A stretch of DNA of 5,949 nucleotides from an uncultured Actinomycetes bacterium (GCA_903928395.1 CAIYQS010000191.1:1-5949), one strand, 5' to 3'. Shown: positions 1 through 5,897, counted from the stretch's first letter. The notes: generated by a model from the sequence alone, not told the origin. Translations and numbers: made by a program.

Positions 1-651
1 CCACTCCTGCAAACCTTCGTCGATATCCACCAGTCTTTCACAGAGAATCGAAGCCTCCGGGTCCTGGTGATGAACCTCTAACAAGATCTCTTGAATAGCC
101 AGGTTGGGCACGTACTGTTCTGAGAAATCTCGATTGAGGAAGTTAGTTGGGATCTCGTACTTTCTTTGAGCAAGATAAGCGAGCATGGAATCCCACAAGG
201 AGCGCGAACTTGCAATTGACGAAATATGCTCCTGCGCAGCTGGCGGAAGATGGCTCGACATCTTTGAATCTCTTCGACCTAGTACGGCCTCAATTTCGCG
301 AAATTGCACCGATTGAAAGCCAGATGAAGATTCCAAGAAGTGTCTAAAAGAATTAAATTGCAAAGGAGTCATGGTCTCGAGAATATCTACTTGGGCGACA
401 CAAACTTTCAGAATCGTACGGACTCTTCCCAAGGTTGCAATGCTGCCGAAGGTATCTCCTGTCTCAAGCAACTTTTGCAAATGAGATAGCTCATGAAGAA
501 TCTGTTTAAACCAAAGTTCATACGTTTGATGGATGATGACGAACAACATTTCATCGTGCTCAGGTCCATCTGATTCTAATCGTTGCAAATTGAGCAGTTC
601 GTCAACAGCAAGATAGGAGCTATAGGTCATTGCTGATTCAAATTCGCTCAC
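1..651 (-). CDS. kynA: Tryptophan 2,3-dioxygenase, C-terminus beyond window
   Basis: This heme dioxygenase opens the indole ring of L-tryptophan to give N-formylkynurenine, the first step of the kynurenine pathway; it acts in the cytosol. I translated 217 codons from a GTG at 651; no stop occurs before the window edge. Family motifs are clear: MTYSSYLAVDELL (residues 8-20), GPEHDEMLFVIIHQTYELWFKQ (29-50, two stretches), TPLQFNSFR (95-103) and SSSGFQS (108-114). Against the Xanthomonas enzyme as I recall it, F37, H41, R103 and S110 align at a constant offset with the substrate-pocket residues F51, H55, R117 and S124; F99 replaces Y113. The last visible residues, DEGLQEW, sit just before the W-R-x-R-H heme-ligand motif, so the proximal histidine is about four residues outside. 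The GTG overlaps the kynU stop as GTGA, which suggests translational coupling. An in-frame ATG at codon 8 (630) is less likely. Confidence 0.95.
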   Translation of the reverse strand, partial: MSEFESAMTYSSYLAVDELLNLQRLESDGPEHDEMLFVIIHQTYELWFKQILHELSHLQKLLETGDTFGSIATLGRVRTILKVCVAQVDILETMTPLQFNSFRHFLESSSGFQSVQFREIEAVLGRRDSKMSSHLPPAAQEHISSIASSRSLWDSMLAYLAQRKYEIPTNFLNRDFSEQYVPNLAIQEILLEVHHQDPEASILCERLVDIDEGLQEW

Positions 652-1922
652 GTTACTTTCACATCCGTTCTAGAAATTTCCTCGTACTTACGACTCGCCG
701 TCAAATCCCGAAGTCGAGACAAACCATCCCAAACTTCGACATAACTTGTAGGTAAAGGTGAAATTGCAATTCTGATCGAGTTAGGCTCACGATAGTCTGG
801 AATGACATTGGCGAATTGACGCAGCGCGATGGCAATGCGCTTTGCTTCCGGGTGAACCAACGAAATATGTCCACCACGTTCCTTTGCTACGCGGGATGTA
901 TTGAGCGAAAATCCTAAATCCGCAAGCCAGGCGTCGTAAAGCGCAATCATCATTTCTGTACCTCTGGCACATTTCTCCTCAATAGCATCAATTCCTGCTT
1001 CTTCAATCATTTCGAAGGCAGCATTGACGCAACGCAATCCAACTATCGAAGGGCTAGCAATTTGGAAGCCACGCATGCCATCGTTCTTATTAAAGTACTC
1101 CCCCATGGCAAATTGATCACGTTGGGCAAACCATCCTTGTATCGGCACTTTCAACTCGTTTTGCAGGTGATGGGAAATATAGAGCCATGCGGGTGAACCC
1201 GGGCCTGAGTTGCCGTATTTGTAAGTGCAGCCAACAACAAGATCAGCTCCATTGGAATCTAAATCAAGATTTAAGGCGCCAACCGCGTGGCTCGCATCCC
1301 AAATAGAAAGCGCTCCGTAACTTCGCGCTAAATCCGTTAGGGCTTTAATATCGTTTCTTGCCCCAGATCGGTATTGAATAACCTCAAAGGAAATGAAAGC
1401 TACCTCTTCTGAGAGGTATGGTTCCAACAATTCCGGAGTTATCCTTTCGAAATCCGCCGCCCCTTCAGATTGGTTATCAATTTCAATCAGCTTTAAATTG
1501 TGAAGTTTGGCCAACCCTTGCAAGATATAACGATCGGTTGGGAAATTGCCCTTGTCGGTAATAATTGTCTTGCGACCTGGGCGCGCTGCTAAGGCTGCGC
1601 CAACCAATTGGTAGAAATTGACCGACGTCGTGTCACACGCCAAGACTTGTCCTGGAGCAGCACCGAGAGCCGCCCTACCAATTAAGTCTCCCGTTACTTC
1701 GGCTTCATCAATCCAATCCGCCCAACCGTTCACCAGTTTGGCACCCCACTCGCTGGTGAGATATTCATTAACAACCGAAATGGTTCGTTTGGGAAGTCGA
1801 CCCAGCGAGTTGCCGTCTAAGTAACATAAATCTGGATTGTCGGAAAAGAATAATCCTTTGTATTTAGCCAAGGGATCTTGGGAATCTAACTTCAAGGCGT
1901 ACTCACGATCTGTCACATCCAT
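648..1922 (-). CDS. kynU: Kynureninase (PLP-dependent)
   Basis: This cytosolic PLP enzyme hydrolyses L-kynurenine to anthranilate and L-alanine. The protein has 424 residues, a normal length for the family. Visible motifs in order: YLDGNSLG (34-41); DTTSVNFYQL (97-106); NFPTDRY (126-132), where D130 probably contacts the cofactor; WDASHAVGA (208-216) with D209; GCTYKYGNSGPG (231-242), where K235 is the expected PLP Schiff-base lysine and lies 26 residues after D209 as in Pseudomonas kynureninase; GWFAQRDQFAM (263-273); RGGHISL (349-355); and NSIRIAISPL (381-390), where R384 should bind the substrate carboxylate. Several motifs deviate slightly from textbook forms (YKYGNSGPG for YKYLNGGPG), so it is a divergent member, but no key residue is missing. 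The ATG is preceded by AAGG with 7-base spacing. It sits 47 bp after the VOC gene and overlaps kynA by 4 bp, so cotranscription is likely. Confidence 0.95.
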   Translation of the reverse strand: MDVTDREYALKLDSQDPLAKYKGLFFSDNPDLCYLDGNSLGRLPKRTISVVNEYLTSEWGAKLVNGWADWIDEAEVTGDLIGRAALGAAPGQVLACDTTSVNFYQLVGAALAARPGRKTIITDKGNFPTDRYILQGLAKLHNLKLIEIDNQSEGAADFERITPELLEPYLSEEVAFISFEVIQYRSGARNDIKALTDLARSYGALSIWDASHAVGALNLDLDSNGADLVVGCTYKYGNSGPGSPAWLYISHHLQNELKVPIQGWFAQRDQFAMGEYFNKNDGMRGFQIASPSIVGLRCVNAAFEMIEEAGIDAIEEKCARGTEMMIALYDAWLADLGFSLNTSRVAKERGGHISLVHPEAKRIAIALRQFANVIPDYREPNSIRIAISPLPTSYVEVWDGLSRLRDLTASRKYEEISRTDVKVT

Positions 1923-1928
1923 TGGACT

Positions 1929-1934
1929 ACCTTA
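1929..1934 (-). promoter_or_regulatory. Ribosome binding site of kynU
   Basis: On the minus strand TAAGGT lies 6-7 bases before the kynU ATG. It is the clearest Shine-Dalgarno site among the operon genes and supports the 1922 start. It fits kynU being an internal operon gene, unlike the leaderless-looking first genes of transcripts in this window. Confidence 0.6.
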
Positions 1935-1969
1935 GTGGGGCAATACTTGGCGCTCGAGTCAAAAGGGAA

Positions 1970-2329
1970 TTAGCTCTTGAAAAGTGGATTGTAAATAACT
2001 CCGAAAACATCACCTGTTGGGCTCTGCAGATCCGCCAAGATAATTCCTCCCCCAACATCCATTGGACTCATTAAAACGGTTGCCCCGTCTGCAGTTAATG
2101 AATCGACTGCAGCCTGAACATCTTCAACGCCAAGGTAAGTGATTGGACCCTTTAAGGTTTCAGAGAAACTATTCAGACCAAGTTCATAGCCACCAACGTC
2201 GAAGCCCACATAGCCACCGTCATCAAAGTAAGGGTTTTTGCCCAGAACGTTCTTCCACCAATTCTTCGACTCCTGAAGGTTGGGCGCCGGATAAATCAAT
2301 GATCTCAAGCCTAAGAATTTGATACTCAT
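1970..2329 (-). CDS. VOC-family (glyoxalase/bleomycin-resistance fold) protein
   Basis: This 119-residue protein fits a single VOC domain of two beta-alpha-beta-beta-beta modules. Visible signs are the first strand and helix (LGLRSLIYPAPNLQESKNWW, 6-25), continuing into KNVLG (26-30), the strand GGYELGL (46-52) with E49, the second-module helix VEDVQAAVDSLTADGA (68-83), and the closing SPTGDVFGVIYNP (103-115), which matches the usual D-P-x-G-N-x-F-G-L ending. The family includes glyoxalases, extradiol dioxygenases and drug-sequestering proteins. The N-terminal metal-binding histidine typical of the enzymes is not evident, so a binding or non-metal role is possible; the substrate cannot be told from sequence. 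It starts 3 bases after the SRPBCC stop and precedes kynU, so it probably belongs to the kyn transcript. No strong ribosome site is seen, which fits coupling to the upstream gene. Confidence 0.85.
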   Translation of the reverse strand: MSIKFLGLRSLIYPAPNLQESKNWWKNVLGKNPYFDDGGYVGFDVGGYELGLNSFSETLKGPITYLGVEDVQAAVDSLTADGATVLMSPMDVGGGIILADLQSPTGDVFGVIYNPLFKS

Positions 2330-2332
2330 TGT

Positions 2333-2800
2333 TCAACTTTTCAAGAAGTTTTCGAGCGAGTCAAAATAGCTTTCGATCCCTTGAGTCATAAGTGCCACTT
2401 GGGAGGCCGGCGCTTCGCCGAATTGGCTAAATCTTGCCCACGATTTTCCATCGCGACTTTCAAAATCAATAGCAATTTCATGAGCTGGAGTGTTGAAGTC
2501 CATTAGTTCAAAATCATCCTTAGATTCCGTGTAATGCATTGAGTGTTCTAGGCGATGATTTTCTTCAACAACGGAGTACTTTCCGTAAAAATAGGAAATT
2601 GATTCACGCTGCGGTGCTTGAACCGCGCAACTCCAAAGTCCGCCAACGTGCAATTCGGAGCGAGTGGTACCTGGAACCGAACTCATACCAACCGGGTAAT
2701 ACCAGGCTTCAAGGGCACTTGCATCGGTCCACGCATGCCAAAGTTCGGAGATGGTTGCGTCAAATTCTCGTTCTACTGAATAAAGATGTGGCAGCGTCAT
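2333..2800 (-). CDS. SRPBCC / AHSA1-like ligand-binding protein
   Basis: This 155-residue protein has the START-like helix-grip fold of the AHSA1 branch of the SRPBCC superfamily, soluble proteins that hold hydrophobic ligands in a deep cavity. Family marks are VEREFDATISELWHAWTD (9-26) followed by ALEAWYYP (29-36), HVGGLWSCAV (51-60), YGKYSVVEENHRLEHSM (72-88) and the C-terminal helix MTQGIESYFDSLENFLKS (138-155). The name comes from eukaryotic Hsp90 co-chaperones; small bacterial members usually have no known function and no Hsp90 link should be assumed. It is the first gene of the proposed SRPBCC-VOC-kynU-kynA operon. Its ATG lies six bases after a -10-like TAAGAT with no proper Shine-Dalgarno, so it is probably leaderless. 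Pairing with a VOC gene is common in bacterial genomes, but the ligand here is unknown. Confidence 0.85.
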   Translation of the reverse strand: MTLPHLYSVEREFDATISELWHAWTDASALEAWYYPVGMSSVPGTTRSELHVGGLWSCAVQAPQRESISYFYGKYSVVEENHRLEHSMHYTESKDDFELMDFNTPAHEIAIDFESRDGKSWARFSQFGEAPASQVALMTQGIESYFDSLENFLKS

Positions 2801-2812
2801 TCCAGAATCTTA
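2801..2812 (-). promoter_or_regulatory. Leaderless promoter candidate (-10 box) for the SRPBCC-kyn operon
   Basis: Minus strand reads TAAGAT (2812-2807), six bases (TCTGGA), then ATG at 2800. This fits the TANNNT -10 of actinobacterial leaderless genes, with transcription starting at or next to the A of ATG. No convincing -35 box is found at 16-18 bases upstream, so the call rests on the -10 and its spacing. Confidence 0.45.
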
Positions 2813-2857
2813 CATTCTTGTTGGAGAGATCCGCTTCCTACGCATCAGTACCCACCG

Positions 2858-2892
2858 AATTGCCCACAAAGCTTTAGGTGGTTCAGCCAATT
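2858..2892 (-). other. Two-step inverted repeat between TipAS and SRPBCC genes
   Basis: AATTG (2858-2862) pairs with CAATT (2888-2892), and inside it CCAC (2864-2867) pairs with GTGG (2878-2881). The loop holds the AAAGCTTT palindrome. It lies directly after the TipAS stop and before the operon promoter. On the minus strand no T-run follows, so it is not a standard terminator for the TipAS gene; the T-run lies on the plus-strand side, where no gene ends. It could be an operator, an mRNA 3' structure or chance. Confidence 0.25.
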
Positions 2893-2893
2893 T

Positions 2894-3226
2894 TTATAGG
2901 TTTTTGTCGGCCCAAATACAAACTGCATCGTAATGGTACTTACCGAGACCTTTGGCGATTTCTTCGTAGTGGTCTCTGTAGGGCGATGGAAGAATATAAC
3001 TCATCGCCAACGACTTATAAGCCTCTTTACTAGGAGTCCAAAACTGAAGAATGAATTCGTAATGTCGTCTAACGAGTGCTTGAACACTCTCATCTCCAGC
3101 AGTAATTCCCTCCAACATTTTGGCGGCGAACTCTTCGGTTAATTCTCCAAAGACTTGGGTGAATTTTTGCTCTTGTTCTTTTGAATAGTTATTCTGGAAT
3201 TGCTCTGAGTGGATGCCAATTCTCAT
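2894..3226 (-). CDS. Stand-alone TipAS-type (antibiotic-recognition) domain protein
   Basis: This 110-residue, all-helical protein resembles the C-terminal ligand-binding part of TipA (TipAS), which in Streptomyces binds thiopeptide antibiotics. The clearest matches are ESVQALVRRHYEFILQFW (46-63), corresponding to the family's ALV-x-x-H-x-x-W/F-I helix with H55, then AMSYILPSPYRDHYEEI (74-90) and AKGLGKYHYDAVCIWADK (91-108), corresponding to the usual Y-D-x-x-A-P-G-L-A-x-Y-L-x-D-A-I end. There is no MerR-type DNA-binding domain or dimerization coiled coil, so it is not a regulator in the TipAL sense; the first 45 residues cover only part of the usual domain. A small-molecule binding or sequestering role is inferred. 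It has its own promoter candidate and lies 93 bp before the SRPBCC operon on the same strand. Confidence 0.75.
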   Translation of the reverse strand: MRIGIHSEQFQNNYSKEQEQKFTQVFGELTEEFAAKMLEGITAGDESVQALVRRHYEFILQFWTPSKEAYKSLAMSYILPSPYRDHYEEIAKGLGKYHYDAVCIWADKNL

Positions 3227-3232
3227 GTACTC

Positions 3233-3261
3233 ACTCTAATTCTTGCCTGAGTTTTTGTCGT
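3233..3261 (-). promoter_or_regulatory. Leaderless promoter candidate for the TipAS gene
   Basis: Minus strand reads ACGACA (3261-3256; four of six matches to TTGACA), a 17-base spacer, TAGAGT (3238-3233), six bases (GAGTAC), then ATG at 3226. The -10 to start distance is the same as at 2800 and 3645. The spacer length is ideal for a housekeeping sigma factor. A weak GAG-type Shine-Dalgarno inside GAGTAC is the alternative reading. Confidence 0.5.
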
Positions 3262-3303
3262 TATGCCCGTCTTTTTGTCCACCCACATCCAATCGATCTC
3301 CTG

Positions 3304-3645
3304 CTACGACCGCAAGATTTTTTCCATGGGCAATCCCTTGGCAAGTTCATCAACTAGCTTGTCGAGATAGCGAATTTTAAGCATCAAGGGGTCCTCGATT
3401 TCTTGAATCTTCACCCCGCAAATAGTTCCCGTGATAAGTGAGGCGTTCTTATTCACCTTGGCTGCGGCAAAGAATTCTCGGAGGGAACTCTGACTCTTGA
3501 TCTGTTTATTGAGAGAAGCTTCGGTGAAGCCGGTGAGCCACTTGATAACTTCACGCAGTTCTTCTACAGAACGTCCTTTTCTCTCAACCTTATTGACGTA
3601 AGCCGGGTAGACGTTTGAGAAGGGAATCTCATAGAGCTTGTTCAC
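3304..3645 (-). CDS. DUF2200 family protein
   Basis: This 113-residue soluble protein belongs to a conserved family without known function. From the chosen GTG start the visible family motifs are YEIPFSNVYPAYVNKVERKG (residues 5-24), EVIKWLTGF (32-40), SLITGTICGVKIQEIEDPLM (69-88) and IRYLDKLVDELAKGLPMEKI (91-110), covering nearly the whole typical length of about 110-120 residues. The frame is open back to a TTG at 3756, but family members begin just before the K/R-x-Y/F-x-x-x-F motif, matching GTG 3645. A near-consensus -10 box (TATACT) ends six bases before this GTG, giving a leaderless start. A TTG at 3663 with GAAGG eight bases upstream is the other contender. It is transcribed away from the molybdenum oxidoreductase gene. 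Family assignment is firm; the start is moderately sure. Confidence 0.85.
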   Translation of the reverse strand: MNKLYEIPFSNVYPAYVNKVERKGRSVEELREVIKWLTGFTEASLNKQIKSQSSLREFFAAAKVNKNASLITGTICGVKIQEIEDPLMLKIRYLDKLVDELAKGLPMEKILRS

Positions 3646-3657
3646 AAGAAAAGTATA
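3646..3657 (-). promoter_or_regulatory. Leaderless promoter candidate (-10 box) for the DUF2200 gene
   Basis: Minus strand reads TATACT (3657-3652; five of six to TATAAT), six bases (TTTCTT), then GTG at 3645. No Shine-Dalgarno precedes this GTG, as expected for a leaderless message. A matching -35 at 16-18 bases is not obvious. The site decides the start choice for the gene. Confidence 0.5.
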
Positions 3658-3780
3658 AATCAAGCGACGCGCCTTCAGTTGGATAATGTATCCAAATGTT
3701 CTATCCAGGTTGTAGGGATTAATAGGGTGTGGAAGTATGAATTCATGTCTCATCAAGAGGCATAGTTTGCGAGTTCACGT

Positions 3781-5313
3781 TTGAGTATTGACAAGGCCAT
3801 TCACCGCCAGGCTTTTGCACTTGGCGTGATCTCAGTTGCGATCGGAATTTTTGTGGGGGAATTAACCTCCAACCTCCATTCTGCCTGGAAATCACCGGTT
3901 GACTCACTCGGAAATTGGATCATAAGCGTTATTCCACATTCGATTGAAAGACTTGCAATCACTCTCTTCCGAACGCACGATAAGGGCTTCCTCGTTGCCA
4001 CCATTTTGTTAGTTGCCCTTCTCCTTGGTGGATTAGCTGGCGATCTACTGCTTCGTGGTAAAAGAAAATTCGGCTACACAATCGTTGGACTAGAAACCAT
4101 TTTCGGTGCCTTAACTGTTCTAGCCCGCCCCCATGCAGGCCTCACTGCCATTGTTCCTTCGCTCGCAAGCGGATTGGCGATCGCGCTGGTTTTATTCGTA
4201 GTTCTTGGGAGAGTGAAACCTCAACAAATAGAGGTTAATGCGCCAGTACAACTTAAATCACGACGACAAGTACTCAAGTATGCCGGTGGGGCTAGCGTTC
4301 TTGGTGGGCTGATGCTTGTCACGGGACAGAGTGTAAAAACCCATGGTCTTAATGTAATTAAACGACTCGCAATTAAATTACCGGCGGCAACTCATCCCCT
4401 CCCACCTCTCCCCGCCGATCCGGCGACATCAATCGCAGGTCTGTCCACGCTCATCACTCCGAATAATCAGTTCTATCAAATTGACACCGCGATCAACGCG
4501 CCGATCATTGATGTTGATTCCTGGACTCTCTCGATTAATGGAATGGTGAAGAATCCGATCACCTTAAATTATTCGGATTTGCTGAAACGACCACTTTTTG
4601 AACTCGATGACACTATGTCGTGTGTATCCAACCCAGTTGGTGGCAATTTAGTTGGCAATGCGCGATGGCTCGGATGTCGGCTCGATGATCTGATCCGCGA
4701 AGCTAGTCCCTTGTCTTCGGCTGATCAAATATTGAGTTCATCTGGAGATGGATTCGGCGCGGGATTCCCTCTTAATTTGCTGGATGGACGAGATGCCATG
4801 ATTGCCGTTGGAATGAATGGCCAACCGCTTCCGATTAGACACGGTTTTCCCGCGCGGGTGATAGTTCCTGGCTTATATGGATATGTATCGGCAACTAAAT
4901 GGGTGACAAATATTGAATTGACCCGTTTTGATATTAAACAAGGATTTTGGATTTCACGTGGCTGGTCACAACTGGGTCCAATCAAAATGGAGTCTCGAAT
5001 TGATTATCCAACCGATGGCGCCACCGTACCCGCAGGAAAATTCAGATTCGCTGGAGTTGCGTGGGCGCCGCTTTCTGGCATTGCATCGGTCCAGTTAGGT
5101 ATCGATGGAGTTTGGAAAGATGCAACACTCGGGCCATCGCTCTCTGGAACGACTTGGCGACAGTGGTGGTTTGATTGGGACACATCGCACGGCAACCATC
5201 AGATTGAGGTTCGTGCCGTCAACAAGGGTGGTGAAGTTCAAACCCAAGCGATTGCGGATGTATCTCCTAACGGTGCTTCCGGTTGGCACACAATCCATAT
5301 ATCGAGTAAATAA
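3781..5313 (+). CDS. Membrane-anchored molybdopterin oxidoreductase, sulfite oxidase family
   Basis: This 510-residue protein joins a membrane module to a sulfite-oxidase-type molybdenum domain. Hydrophobic segments lie near 11-28, 69-90, 98-115, 121-143 and 166-183; 44-63 is a weaker amphipathic one. Basic loops (LRGKRK, 91-96; KSRRQVLK, 159-166) mark the cytosolic side. SRRQVLK resembles a twin-arginine motif and precedes the last helix, placing the catalytic part outside. The Mo-cofactor domain spans about 220-385: TMSCVSNPVGGNLVGNARWL (278-297), where C281 is the expected Mo-ligating cysteine; DGRDAMIAVGMNGQPLP (335-351); and RHGFPARVIVPGLYGYVSAT (353-372). Residues 400-510 form the Ig-like dimerization domain (WRQWWFDWD, 459-467). 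No heme domain is visible, so the electron acceptor and the substrate are unknown; sulfite is only a family guess. The start is TTG with weak GCGAG seven bases upstream; an in-frame TAG at 3763 bars a longer protein. GTG 3826 would cut into the first helix. Confidence 0.9.
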   Translation: MSIDKAIHRQAFALGVISVAIGIFVGELTSNLHSAWKSPVDSLGNWIISVIPHSIERLAITLFRTHDKGFLVATILLVALLLGGLAGDLLLRGKRKFGYTIVGLETIFGALTVLARPHAGLTAIVPSLASGLAIALVLFVVLGRVKPQQIEVNAPVQLKSRRQVLKYAGGASVLGGLMLVTGQSVKTHGLNVIKRLAIKLPAATHPLPPLPADPATSIAGLSTLITPNNQFYQIDTAINAPIIDVDSWTLSINGMVKNPITLNYSDLLKRPLFELDDTMSCVSNPVGGNLVGNARWLGCRLDDLIREASPLSSADQILSSSGDGFGAGFPLNLLDGRDAMIAVGMNGQPLPIRHGFPARVIVPGLYGYVSATKWVTNIELTRFDIKQGFWISRGWSQLGPIKMESRIDYPTDGATVPAGKFRFAGVAWAPLSGIASVQLGIDGVWKDATLGPSLSGTTWRQWWFDWDTSHGNHQIEVRAVNKGGEVQTQAIADVSPNGASGWHTIHISSK

Positions 5314-5356
5314 ATAAGGTTAATAAGAGTCACTTCGATTTATCACAAAAAGTTTG

Positions 5357-5488
5357 TTAAATGAATCGCCCAAGGCCATATAAATGGTGAATATTCAACC
5401 TTCCCTCATTTGAAAGTTCGGGGTTGGATTTCATAGCCAACTTTTTCTGCAAACATCCCTGTTCGTTATTGCGTTCCACGGTTCTCAT
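5357..5488 (-). CDS. Doubtful small ORF, 43 codons
   Basis: An ATG at 5488 opens 43 codons ending at TAA (5359-5357), 7 bases after the DUF4097 stop. The peptide is polar and basic, begins MRTVERNNEQ and ends LYGLGRFI, with one cysteine (residue 12), no signal peptide and no membrane segment. AGGAG (5493-5489) touches the ATG, too close to serve it, but is nine bases before an in-frame GTG (5479), which would give 40 residues. I do not recognise it. A +1 frame also holds a plausible-looking short stretch, and the ORF crosses the terminator candidate of the opposite gene, so it may be chance or a gene remnant. Confidence 0.2.
   Translation of the reverse strand: MRTVERNNEQGCLQKKLAMKSNPELSNEGRLNIHHLYGLGRFI
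5423..5446 (+). terminator. Rho-independent terminator candidate after the Mo oxidoreductase
   Basis: GTTGG (5423-5427) pairs with CCAAC (5437-5441) around a nine-base loop and is followed at once by TTTTT (5442-5446). A G-T wobble pair can extend the stem to six. An alternative outer pairing joins AAAGTT (5413-5418) with AACTTT (5439-5444). It lies about 110 bases after the stop at 5313. The stem is short, so strength is probably modest. Confidence 0.4.
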
Positions 5489-5495
5489 CTCCTAT

Positions 5496-5897
5496 TCAAA
5501 TTTTTACTAAGTTAAAGTCACCACTAATTGTGGAGATCTTGATTCCCACTACCTTGCCAGTATCTGCAGACTCGCTCGAAAATTCGTTAAGGGAAATCTC
5601 GGAATTTAATTCTCCACTAATCGAATTTCCATCAACTTCAACCGCTAAGTCCGGGGCAACATGGGCCTTAATGTTTCCGCTTATGCTCTTTAACTTATAA
5701 TCGCAACCCGAAAAAATATAAGCAGCAATATCACCTGAAATGGTTTTAATAGCGCAACTTTCACTTGGATTTTTAGTTATAGCAACATCAGCCGAGATAG
5801 CACTAATCTCTACATTGGTTAGTGCCTGGTTGATTTCGATATCTCCCGAAACGGTCTTGATCTTTACGTTTGGACCTGCGCGATATTTGCTAGACAC
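5496..5897 (-). CDS. DUF4097-like beta-repeat protein, possibly N-terminally truncated
   Basis: This 133-residue reading frame is built from repeated short strands with an S-G-D turn: TVSGD (15-19), AISAD (33-37), TISGD (52-56), SISGN (71-75), SISGE (92-96) and TISGD (123-127), spaced 18-21 residues except the last gap of 31. This pattern matches the putative-adhesin DUF4097 family, which forms a right-handed beta-solenoid-like stack; function is poorly known. No signal peptide or membrane helix is seen. Family proteins usually have a longer N-terminal part. The start shown is GTG (5897), with neither Shine-Dalgarno nor a -10 at leaderless distance, and an in-frame TAA lies only two codons before it. 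The frame upstream of that TAA stays open to the window edge, so the annotated piece may be the 3' part of an interrupted gene. It converges on the molybdenum oxidoreductase gene. Confidence 0.6.
   Translation of the reverse strand: MSSKYRAGPNVKIKTVSGDIEINQALTNVEISAISADVAITKNPSESCAIKTISGDIAAYIFSGCDYKLKSISGNIKAHVAPDLAVEVDGNSISGELNSEISLNEFSSESADTGKVVGIKISTISGDFNLVKI

Noticed and set aside
147..347. Plus-strand open frame opposite the tryptophan dioxygenase
   Set aside because: It lies within the strongly recognised kynA frame on the other strand and shows no family features of its own.
1957..1962. TTGACT resembling a -35 box between the VOC and kynU genes
   Set aside because: No -10 hexamer occurs at 16-18 bases; the only TANNNT nearby is the kynU ribosome site. 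The gap is better read as intra-operon spacing.
2900..3279. Repeated TTTTTGTC words (2901, 3252 and 3272)
   Set aside because: These are short T-rich words, one inside the end of a coding region, with no regular spacing or pairing; they are probably chance.
3661..3676. TTG start at 3663 for the DUF2200 gene with GAAGG eight bases upstream
   Set aside because: The spacing is plausible, but it adds six residues before the family's usual start, and the leaderless GTG 3645 explains the data better. It is kept as second choice.
3646..3756. N-terminal extension of the DUF2200 protein from TTG 3756
   Set aside because: The extra residues are absent from the family pattern as I know it, no ribosome site precedes the TTG, and a near-consensus -10 box lies inside the extension.
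4725..5298. Several minus-strand and plus-strand open frames within the Mo oxidoreductase gene
   Set aside because: All overlap a frame with clear domain motifs throughout; their compositions look like antisense or shifted translations.
5376..5400. Short palindromes CCAT-ATAA-ATGG and GAATATTC after the Mo oxidoreductase
   Set aside because: They are short, AT-rich and not followed by a T-run; no operator or attachment site can be supported.
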